Source of the DNA: a virus
IMG/VR virus record: IMGVR_UViG_3300032286_000379
Span: 1 to 21,313 of that record
Length of the DNA stretch: 21,313 nucleotides
Strand: one strand, 5' to 3'
Shown piece after piece: positions 14,113-21,089 of the stretch. A program made the translations under genes and the position numbers. Each line of letters begins with the position of its first letter. Position 1 is the stretch's first letter. The notes below the pieces were generated by a model. It was not told the DNA's origin. It saw only the letters and a program-made list of their open reading frames with translations, and made no database searches.

Positions 14113-16501
14113 TCCTGAAGACTCTATTGCTGCTTTGAGTGTTGTTGATGATTCTGATGTAGTCAATGGCACTGGGGTGGCTTTCTTGGGCTATCACGGA
14201 CTTGTTCAGAAGGCTTTACAGCCTTTGACAAAGGAAACTCTAGTAGATACACACAGAGTCTGTGAGGCCCTGTCTAAGGTTGATTTAGAGCCCGTTATGA
14301 AGGCTTTAGGGGAAGCCACTAAGCCTGTTATGGGTGACGCCTCTGAGCGCTACGGTCAGTTGCTTGCAGAGGAAATACATAAGCGTGCTGTAGTAGCTAC
14401 AGAGCGTCTTTTGAACACCTGGACTAATAACGGCATGCCTTGGCCTCAAGCTATTGAAAAGGCCGCTGAAGTTCATGGCGTTCCTTTGGAGCGTCTTGGC
14501 CGTTATGCGACTGTTATGAAGGCTGTTGGTATTACTCCGCTTGTTCGTGCTGATTATGCCGATCGTGAGTTAATGGCTTATGCATCTGAGTTTGGTAATC
14601 GCGAGGCTGTTACTGATAACGCTTTAGTTATCAAGCAGGAAAAGAATTTGTTTAGAGAAGAAGATCATCCGCGTAATCCAAATGGAGAGTTTAAAAACAA
14701 GGAAGATAATGTTTCTTCGATTAGCGATAAGTTGAATAGGTTAAACCGTATTAATCGCATGAATCGCATTAACGGCGTTAATCGCAAGGCTGCTGCAGCA
14801 AAGAAAACTGAAGCTGTTACTGAAAAGCCAAAAGAAGAAAAAAAGTTTGAAGAGAAACCAGCTTTTGGTGCAGTTAAGTACGGTGCAGTTAAGTATGCTC
14901 CTGTTAATTACGGCAAGAAAACTTTTAAGGCCGTTAAGTTTCCTCCTCGCCCACCTGAAGGCCCAAAAGAAACTGATTTTGAAAAGATTGACGAACCGTT
15001 TAGGTGGGACAAAACTGTCTACATACCTATTAACGGAGATACGTTTGAAAAGATTAAGTACACCTTGAATGGTTATTTCTTTATTGGTGAGCTAAATAAA
15101 AATGGTATCGAAGCCATTAATGAAGATGAAATGGAAGATTGGGTAAAAGCCCAGGGGAACGGCACGACTGTGCAGTCTGGTATTCAGTCTATGCGCGATA
15201 ACAATGTATTTCTCATGCGGTCTAATTACACGCCAGTTAATCGTGCAACTATGGACGGCAAATTTGGTAGTAAAAAGGTTTATGACAATTTGCATGAAGA
15301 TACTGGTTCTGCGCATGTTGTTCCTAGAGCAAAATTTACTATGGCGCCTAATGGTGGTGAGTTATTGCAAATTGGCGGTAACAGCAACATGGTATTCCCG
15401 GCTTGGTTAATTAATCTAGAAAACTCAGATTTTGAGGATTTTTCTAAAAGCCTTCAGTCTGTTGAGTTACAGAATTTTAATGAAGAGCATCCGCGGGGGG
15501 AAGATGGAAAGTTTGCCTCTAAGGATGATGTTGTTGATATTCGCAATGCTCGTCTTGATCGCATTAATCGTATGAATCGTATGAATAAGGTTAATAACAA
15601 TAATCGCGCAGCGCAGATGAAGCGTTTAATAGAGCAACGCAAGTTAATTGATGAAAAGCAAGCCGAGCTTGAGCAAAAGTTTGGTGACGTTAAGTATGGC
15701 AGAGTTAAGTATAACGATAGAAAATTTGGCAATGTTGCTTGGTCAAATGTTAACTACGGCAATAAACCATTGCCTAAGCCTTTAGATCTTGGCGATAAAC
15801 TGGCTATGTTTATTGGTATGGAGCAGGTTGGCGATATACATGATTTTGATTTGGCTAGTGCGATTCCTATAAAAATTGGTGATGTTAAAAGTATAGAAGA
15901 CATCAAGTCACCTAGGCCTTTAATTGATGAATCTATGTATCAAACTTTAAATGATGATGTTCCCGCAACAAGCAGAACGACTGCTTTGCAAAAAATTACT
16001 GAAGATGCTGACAATTATTATGCTAGTCATGCTGGTTACGCTGCTGACAAGTTTTATGCTACTGATAATTATGGCGATAAAGAAAAATTTGATGGTTACT
16101 CTAATTTAGATGATGCTATGGAGTCTATTGCTAATAATGCCCCTAAAGATTTAGTCCAAGGCACGACTGTGTGGCAGCCTTTTCTTGAAGCGGTTAAAAA
16201 TAATTATGGAGACGAAACTGATGATATTTATGTTGGCTGGGAAGGCAATGACATATCAGATGCTATTCGTGTGGTTTTAGGAAACAAAGATGATTTTGCG
16301 GCTTTAAGGGACGGCAATGCTACAATTCAAGAGGTTGATGGTGTTAATTGTCTAGCTGATTTGCTTTTGAAAACTACTAATAAGGGCGAAAAATTGAGTG
16401 TTAATTATGTTTTTGAACTTTTATTTGAGGGTGGAACTAAAAACAATATAGGCACTAATCCGCCAATTGAGGCATATACCATTAAGATAAATAATAGTTA
16501 G
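14093..16501 (+). CDS. large protein with duplicated HPR / NRxNR / VKYG repeat module
   Basis: The 802-residue protein starts at a GTG that overlaps the AAA+ gene by 20 bases. The frame is closed at 14084-14086, so this is reinitiation or coupling, not a second frameshift. Residues 1-180 are helical and unrecognised. From about 187 there is a module: REEDHPRNPNGEF, then the tripeptide-periodic NRLNRINRMNRINGVNR, then a charged stretch, then AVKYGAVKYAPVNYG. A second copy starts near residue 460 (EEHPRGEDGKF; DRINRMNRMNKVNNNNR; DVKYGRVKYNDRKFGNV). The region between the copies and the last about 260 residues look globular and acidic with no known domain. It shares the HPR motif with the 9707 product. 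It is probably virion-associated by context. Only a weak AGAG precedes the GTG, so the start is moderately sure. Confidence 0.8.
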   Translation: MKRWWASPEDSIAALSVVDDSDVVNGTGVAFLGYHGLVQKALQPLTKETLVDTHRVCEALSKVDLEPVMKALGEATKPVMGDASERYGQLLAEEIHKRAVVATERLLNTWTNNGMPWPQAIEKAAEVHGVPLERLGRYATVMKAVGITPLVRADYADRELMAYASEFGNREAVTDNALVIKQEKNLFREEDHPRNPNGEFKNKEDNVSSISDKLNRLNRINRMNRINGVNRKAAAAKKTEAVTEKPKEEKKFEEKPAFGAVKYGAVKYAPVNYGKKTFKAVKFPPRPPEGPKETDFEKIDEPFRWDKTVYIPINGDTFEKIKYTLNGYFFIGELNKNGIEAINEDEMEDWVKAQGNGTTVQSGIQSMRDNNVFLMRSNYTPVNRATMDGKFGSKKVYDNLHEDTGSAHVVPRAKFTMAPNGGELLQIGGNSNMVFPAWLINLENSDFEDFSKSLQSVELQNFNEEHPRGEDGKFASKDDVVDIRNARLDRINRMNRMNKVNNNNRAAQMKRLIEQRKLIDEKQAELEQKFGDVKYGRVKYNDRKFGNVAWSNVNYGNKPLPKPLDLGDKLAMFIGMEQVGDIHDFDLASAIPIKIGDVKSIEDIKSPRPLIDESMYQTLNDDVPATSRTTALQKITEDADNYYASHAGYAADKFYATDNYGDKEKFDGYSNLDDAMESIANNAPKDLVQGTTVWQPFLEAVKNNYGDETDDIYVGWEGNDISDAIRVVLGNKDDFAALRDGNATIQEVDGVNCLADLLLKTTNKGEKLSVNYVFELLFEGGTKNNIGTNPPIEAYTIKINNS
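14660..14940 (+). repeat. repeat module copy 1 inside the 14093-16501 gene
   Basis: This copy encodes, in order, a DHPRNPNGEF motif, five NR(I/L/M/V) tripeptide-type repeats, a Lys/Glu-rich linker and a VKYG-type strand repeat. It aligns in order with the copy at 15476-15770. Confidence 0.75.
15476..15770 (+). repeat. repeat module copy 2 inside the 14093-16501 gene
   Basis: The same order of elements is seen as in copy 1: EHPRGEDGKF, DRINRMNRMNKV, a helical charged linker with LIEQRKLIDEKQAELEQ, then VKYGRVKY and NVNYG. The DNA is clearly diverged, so the duplication is old or under protein-level selection. Confidence 0.75.
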
Positions 16502-16512
16502 CAGGAGTTATG

Positions 16513-17232
16513 ATGGATTCATTTGAAGTTGTTAAGTCTTTGCACGAAGTCGACCCAGGCTTTGTCGAGCTTTGCAAAACCCTATTTGGCGATGCTGTGC
16601 ACGCCGAAGATGTTTGGGAATACCTGTATACCGTTGATGGTATCTCTAAGATGGACTCAGCTGACGTTCATGTTAATAATGCTGGTAGGGGTAAGTTAGT
16701 CCCGCGGGAGCGTACGCCTCAGATTCCTCGCGTCAGGATCCCTAAGAAAATTAACCCTAAGATGAAAGACGGCACTATCATCGATAACACTGATGCTATG
16801 AGTAAGTCTGATGATGATTTTGATATCACTTGGGCTGGCGAGTTTGCTAAGGCTGATGAAGATAAGCGCCAAGTTTTTGGTTGGGCTTCTATTGTTGAAG
16901 TTGATGGTCAGCCTGTTGTTGATCGTCAGGGCGATTGGATTTCTCCTGAGGAGATTGAGAAGGCTGCTTACCAGTATGTTCTTAATTCCCGTAAGGCTGG
17001 GCATCAGCATAAGCGTGATGGCGATCAGCCGTTCCATGCCGGTGACATGATTGAGTCTTTTGTTATGACTCCTGAAAAGGTTGAGAAGATGGGTTTGCCT
17101 GACTCTACGCCTATTGGCTGGTGGGTTGGCTACAAGATTCATGATGATGACGCGTGGTCAAAGGTCAAGAAGGGCGAGGTTACTGGCTTTTCTATTCATG
17201 GTCGTGGGAAGCGCAAGGAAGCTGGCGTCTAA
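16513..17232 (+). CDS. XkdF-like prohead maturation protease
   Basis: The 239-residue protein carries the XkdF-type putative serine protease domain in its second half, expected to cleave scaffold and head proteins during prohead maturation. Family motifs are KADEDKRQVFGWASIVE at about 113-129, VVDRQGDWISPEEIEKAAYQ at 135-154, GHQHKRDG at 163-170 (H164 and H166 are candidate catalytic histidines), ESFVMTPEKVEKMGLP at about 181-196, and TGFSIHG at 224-230 (S227 is a candidate catalytic serine). The N-terminal 95 residues are an added helical segment and a Pro/Lys-rich linker. AGGAG at 16503-16507 is 5 bases from this ATG; an ATG at 16510 directly upstream is also possible. Unusually, the DEVSVVDRPAN segment that normally follows this domain is missing here and appears at the start of the gene at 19129. 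Confidence 0.87.
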   Translation: MDSFEVVKSLHEVDPGFVELCKTLFGDAVHAEDVWEYLYTVDGISKMDSADVHVNNAGRGKLVPRERTPQIPRVRIPKKINPKMKDGTIIDNTDAMSKSDDDFDITWAGEFAKADEDKRQVFGWASIVEVDGQPVVDRQGDWISPEEIEKAAYQYVLNSRKAGHQHKRDGDQPFHAGDMIESFVMTPEKVEKMGLPDSTPIGWWVGYKIHDDDAWSKVKKGEVTGFSIHGRGKRKEAGV

Positions 17233-18089
17233 TGTATGACGTTGAAAAAGGCTTGCCTTCTGTTTTGCGCACAGGCAGAAAGTTTGTTGGGCCTAACGCT
17301 GAATATGTTAATGCTCGTCGTTTTAATACAGAAATTGGTCAGGCAAATTCAAAACTTAGAAATCAGCACAAAATTTTATCTGACAGGCTTGTGAGAGTTG
17401 ATGAACTTCAGAATCCTATAAGACACAAAAAGTCTACAGCAATGGATTCATTTTTTGGTAGAGAAAATACGAGTCCGGTTTTTAATGAATCTAAGGAGCG
17501 TGCGCTTGATTCTGCGCGCAAACATTTAGAAATACAAACAAGTCATCGACAAAGACTAATTAATCAAAATATACTACAAGCAGATAAAAATAAAACTATT
17601 GCTCGTAAGATTCTTCGTGATGATGCGAATAATAAAGTTAAAGCCAAGGCTGAGACTAAGGCGCAGGCTGAGGCTGCAGCGCTTGCCGCTAAAAAGAAAA
17701 AAGATTTTCAGCGTAAAGTCACAATTGGCGTGGCCACTGGTGGGGTGGTAGGCGCTGGGACTCTCGCGTATCGCAAGCGTAACCAGTCCAGTGTGTCTAA
17801 GGCTTTTGTTGATAGTTGCGTGTCTAAGGGCACTAACTTTAGGGATTACGAAAATCTTTCTGAGAATGTTCGTTCGTGGACTGACAAGGGCCCTTTTATT
17901 CGCCGTAATCCTGTTTCACCTACGGACATGCTTTCTTCTGGAATGATGATGGCTGAGGCTCAGGCGGCTGGTATGGGTCGTAATCTTACTCGTCGTGAAA
18001 AGAAGCGTATGGGTCGTAATGTTAAAAATTATGGTGAGGGGCGAATGTTTATGTATAGCCCTCTAGGTCGCGGTAGTATGATGACATGA
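17232..18089 (+). CDS. coiled-coil protein with one glycine-zipper segment
   Basis: The frame is open from 17154, but the convincing start is the ATG at 17232 that overlaps the XkdF stop (TAATG), with AAGGAA at 17215-17220 upstream. The 285 residues begin with DVEKGLPSVLRTGRKF, similar to modules in the 3736 gene (SVDKGLPSALR) and at the end of the 7871 gene (WVEKGLSVGLP). A long charged helix region follows (about 95-170, Ala/Lys-rich near the end), then one small-residue hydrophobic segment (TIGVATGGVVGAGTLAY), then SVSKAFVDSCVSKG and a Met/Arg-rich C-terminus. No family is recognised. Its location between the protease and scaffold parts suggests a head-internal protein that the protease could process. 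Confidence 0.75.
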   Translation: MYDVEKGLPSVLRTGRKFVGPNAEYVNARRFNTEIGQANSKLRNQHKILSDRLVRVDELQNPIRHKKSTAMDSFFGRENTSPVFNESKERALDSARKHLEIQTSHRQRLINQNILQADKNKTIARKILRDDANNKVKAKAETKAQAEAAALAAKKKKDFQRKVTIGVATGGVVGAGTLAYRKRNQSSVSKAFVDSCVSKGTNFRDYENLSENVRSWTDKGPFIRRNPVSPTDMLSSGMMMAEAQAAGMGRNLTRREKKRMGRNVKNYGEGRMFMYSPLGRGSMMT

Positions 18090-19075
18090 GTAAGCGTTTA
18101 ACCGAAGAAGAGAAGCGTTATCAAAAGCGTCAGGCTACTATTGGTCTGGCTTCTAATGTTTTGGGTATTACTGCTGGTTCGGCAGCGTTAGCGACTGCAT
18201 CGCAAAATAAGGCGTTTAAAAACCCGGTGCCAGAAAATGCTGGTCCTGTTACGTCAAAAATTGGAAGAAAGTTAAAGTTATCTCCTGCTGCACAGAAGCG
18301 TTTGATTCTGGGCGGTGCAGGCGGTGCTGTAGCATTACAGGCAGCTAATCTTGGAGGAGATCTAGTGACTAACAGAGTGTTGAGTAGAGAAGTTAATAAG
18401 AACGATCAGTCTATGATTAGCAAGGCCGAGGGTTCTGTTAGTCGCGATGGGCATGGCCGTGGTCTAGGCGATTTTATTGCGGAGACTGGTCGTAAGAATG
18501 TTGCGGCCAAAGAAGCGCGTCTTAGTTCTCAGCGTGGTGGCAATGCAAACGTTGCTTCTGGCGTTTTGAGTGGCGGTGTAGTTGGTGGTTTTGTTGGGTC
18601 TCGGGTAAAGCGCAAAAAAGCGTGGAAGCTTGTTGATTCTAATCCTCATTATGATGCTTTAGCGCAAGTTACAAAACCAAGCAAGAAGAACATTGCGCTT
18701 GGCGCTATTACTGGTGCTGGTGCAATTGGTGGTCTTGCTTCGCTGGAAAATTCTATAGCTCGCAATAATTATGCTTACCGCACAGGAGTTAACAAGGCTT
18801 ATCGTCGTTTTGATCCTGAAGCTGACCGTCAGCGTCGCGCTGGTCTTTACACTGGTTTGGGCGTTTTAGGTGCTGGTTTGGCTGGCCGTGAGGCTGCTAA
18901 TCATTTCACTACTAAGGCTAAGGATGCTCAGGGTGTTAAGGTTCGTGGTGTAGTTGCTAAGCCTAAGAAGGGCAAGGTTGGTCTAGGTTTGGCGGCTGTT
19001 GCTGGTGCTTCTGGTGCTTTTGGCGCTCATTCGTACAAGAGCGGTTTGTCTACTCGTAATCAGCCTTGGACATAA
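18086..19075 (+). CDS. multi-span glycine-zipper membrane-like protein
   Basis: The 329-residue protein starts at an ATG overlapping the previous stop (ATGA). I count about six small-residue hydrophobic segments separated by basic stretches: ATIGLASNVLGITAGSAALA, ILGGAGGAVALQAANLGGDL, SGVLSGGVVGGFVGS, ALGAITGAGAIGGLASL, YTGLGVLGAGLAG and GLGLAAVAGASGAFGAHS. Most carry GxxxG or GxxxA spacing, which packs helices tightly in membranes. SMISKAEGSVSRDGHGRG in the middle carries the hydrophobic-S-K-A motif seen in other proteins here. No family is recognised. With the proteins at 3736, 5460, 7871 and 17232 it forms a set that could make a membrane conduit during ejection. This is inference from composition only. 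Confidence 0.77.
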   Translation: MSKRLTEEEKRYQKRQATIGLASNVLGITAGSAALATASQNKAFKNPVPENAGPVTSKIGRKLKLSPAAQKRLILGGAGGAVALQAANLGGDLVTNRVLSREVNKNDQSMISKAEGSVSRDGHGRGLGDFIAETGRKNVAAKEARLSSQRGGNANVASGVLSGGVVGGFVGSRVKRKKAWKLVDSNPHYDALAQVTKPSKKNIALGAITGAGAIGGLASLENSIARNNYAYRTGVNKAYRRFDPEADRQRRAGLYTGLGVLGAGLAGREAANHFTTKAKDAQGVKVRGVVAKPKKGKVGLGLAAVAGASGAFGAHSYKSGLSTRNQPWT

Positions 19076-19128
19076 AAGTTCTTAAGTCTAATGCGAACCG
19101 ACCAAAAGTGTAAGAAGATTGGATTATT

Positions 19129-20136
19129 ATGAATCATAATGTTAAGAGACTGTTTGACATCGAAATCGATGAAGTGTCTGTAGTTGACCGTCCGGCCAAC
19201 CAGCACGGTCTTATTGCTTTCGCTAAGAATGACTCTTCTAATGAATTGGAGACCGGCGTGCCAGAAGAACTGTTTGACGAGACGGGTGAAGAAATTCCTG
19301 TTGAAGTCTTGGAACATGGCGATATTGTTTTTGATGCTGAAGGCAATGAGTTCGTTTACGTTGAGGATGACGAAGACGATGACATTGAAAAAGCAATTGC
19401 TTTAGAGGCTGGAAACATTGGTGAAAGACTAGCTTCGCGTGGCGGTAAGCGCGTTGAGCAAGTAAAGGATTTCTTTGCACCTAAGACGGGTGCACGGAAG
19501 TGGCTACCGGGTCAAGTTGGTCCTGGTGGTCAGCAGGCATACACAGATGCTCGTCAACTAAACAAAAAGCGTGTTGGAATTGCTGGTGCTACTACTGCGC
19601 TTGGCGTTGGTGGCACGGGATACGCCTTATCTAAGGCAGAAATGAGTGATCATATGAGTCTAGGTGACTCGGTTCTTGAAGAACTAAGCAAGGCGGTCAC
19701 TGAGCGTGATCGCGAATTTATCATTGCTAAGGCAATGGATGAAGTTGAAATCGCAAAGGCTCAGGCTGCAGAGGCATTTGAATATGCTGCTGCGCTTGAA
19801 GACGCTCGCGTCGAAGAGGCTTTCATCTCTAAGGCAGCAGAGTACAACCTACCTGTTGCGCCTGAAGTATTCGGCCCTATCTTGAAGTCAATTGCTGAAG
19901 CGTTGACTGAGGATGAGTTGGAACTTCTTGACGAACTTTTCTCAGCCATCGGTGATTCACTGTATGATGAGATTGGCTACGTTGGTGAATCATCAAATAC
20001 TTCAGTACTAGACACTGTTAGTGGTCTTGCATCTGAGTTTGTTGGTAAGTCAGACGTTTCCTACGAGCAGGCTTATTCAGCAATGTTCGAAGCTAACCCA
20101 AGCGCATACGACGCTTACCTAACCGAAGGACGATAA
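19129..20136 (+). CDS. scaffold-like protein with protease-type N-terminal DEVSVVDRPAN motif
   Basis: The 335 residues start with a short strand and the motif IDEVSVVDRPAN (13-24). In HK97-type and XkdF-type head proteases this motif ends the protease domain. The rest is very acidic and helical (for example ALTEDELELLDELFSAIGD), as expected of a scaffold that fills the prohead and is degraded. One glycine-rich segment (GIAGATTALGVGGTGYALSK) and several hydrophobic-x-K-A/S sites (ALSKAEM, ELSKAV, IIAKAM, FISKAAE, FVGKSD) lie between. The 53-bp gap before it is the largest in this half of the window and has no obvious strong ribosome binding site or terminator. The role as scaffold and protease partner is inferred from motif, acidity and position just before the decoration and capsid genes. 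Confidence 0.68.
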   Translation: MNHNVKRLFDIEIDEVSVVDRPANQHGLIAFAKNDSSNELETGVPEELFDETGEEIPVEVLEHGDIVFDAEGNEFVYVEDDEDDDIEKAIALEAGNIGERLASRGGKRVEQVKDFFAPKTGARKWLPGQVGPGGQQAYTDARQLNKKRVGIAGATTALGVGGTGYALSKAEMSDHMSLGDSVLEELSKAVTERDREFIIAKAMDEVEIAKAQAAEAFEYAAALEDARVEEAFISKAAEYNLPVAPEVFGPILKSIAEALTEDELELLDELFSAIGDSLYDEIGYVGESSNTSVLDTVSGLASEFVGKSDVSYEQAYSAMFEANPSAYDAYLTEGR

Positions 20137-20139
20137 GCC

Positions 20140-21069
20140 ATGGCTTTTGAAGATACCCTCAAATCTATCAGTCTGAATGCTGATAGCTCGATTGCTGGTT
20201 TTACTGGCGTATCGGGCATTGCTGCAGGTGGTGGCCCGTCAACTTTCTTTAAGATTGCGTCCATTACTTCTTCAACAATCAACACTACAACTGCTCATGG
20301 TCTTTCCGTAGGTGACGTTGTGTTCATTGCTAATGCAACTACTGCTAGTAACAATGGTGGTTTTACTGTTGCAACTATCACTAGCGCAACAGCATTCACT
20401 ACTGGTGCTACTTACACTGCTCAGGCTGGCGCTGCTGGTACTGTCAACAAGACTAACTTCAACCAGTTGTACCGTTTTGTTAAGATCACCGGCGCTAAGA
20501 CTGCTGGTCTTGTAACTAGCCCTAACGATTACTCAATTGGCGTTCTACAGAACAAGCCACAGTACACCGGTCAAGCCGCACAAGTTGGTTTCCTAGGTGT
20601 TTCTTATGTAATCACTGGTGCTGGTGTTGCTTCTACTAACATCACTGCTGGTGACAAGATTGCGCCGGATACTCTAGGTGCTGCTACTAAGTACCTTGGT
20701 GGATTCAACAATGCTTTGAACTACACTCAGGGTTCAACTGCTAGCACCTTCTCTTCACCAACGGTCACAATGACTCTTGGCCCAGCAGGTTCTGGTGCTA
20801 CCTCTGATGTAACATCACACGGCGTACAGGTTGGCGACATCGTTAACATCTCGTACGCTACAACTGCTGCTAACAACGGTACTTTCGTTGTAACTGCTGT
20901 TGGTGCTACTACAATCTCTTACATCAACGCTGCAGGTGCTGCTGAAGCCGGTCGTGCTTCTTCAGCTACCAAGGTACAGGTTGTTCGTTCGCAGGTTGTT
21001 GCTGGTACTGCACTCGCTTCTTCGTCTACTCCAGGCGAACTAATCCCAGTTCTACTGGCCGCCCGATAA
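20140..21069 (+). CDS. probable head decoration protein (DUF2190-like) with two inserted HGLxVGD domains
   Basis: The 309 residues are Thr/Ser/Ala/Gly-rich beta sequence. The core resembles capsid decoration or DUF2190-type proteins: SPNDYSIGVLQNKPQYTGQA, then QVGFLGVSYVITGAG and ITAGDKIAPDTLGAATKYL, the pattern of a small beta-fold that caps capsid vertices or axes. Two copies of another beta unit interrupt it: AHGLSVGDVVFIANATTASN (DNA about 20280-20440) and SHGVQVGDIVNISYATTAAN (about 20800-20960). AAGGA at 20126-20130 is 9 bases before the ATG. Codon choice shifts towards C-ending codons, as in highly expressed capsid genes. The family assignment is by pattern and location immediately before the major capsid gene, so it is moderately sure. 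Confidence 0.65.
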   Translation: MAFEDTLKSISLNADSSIAGFTGVSGIAAGGGPSTFFKIASITSSTINTTTAHGLSVGDVVFIANATTASNNGGFTVATITSATAFTTGATYTAQAGAAGTVNKTNFNQLYRFVKITGAKTAGLVTSPNDYSIGVLQNKPQYTGQAAQVGFLGVSYVITGAGVASTNITAGDKIAPDTLGAATKYLGGFNNALNYTQGSTASTFSSPTVTMTLGPAGSGATSDVTSHGVQVGDIVNISYATTAANNGTFVVTAVGATTISYINAAGAAEAGRASSATKVQVVRSQVVAGTALASSSTPGELIPVLLAAR

Positions 21070-21089
21070 GGAATAGGTGAAATAGAAAA

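Noticed and set aside
17154-17231. Upstream extension of the 17232 gene to 17154
   Set aside because: It overlaps the conserved GFSIHG end of the XkdF protease and has no ribosome binding site. The TAATG start at 17232 is better.
19076-19128. Promoter or terminator in the 53-bp gap before the scaffold-like gene
   Set aside because: I found no convincing -35/-10 pair and no stable hairpin with a T run.
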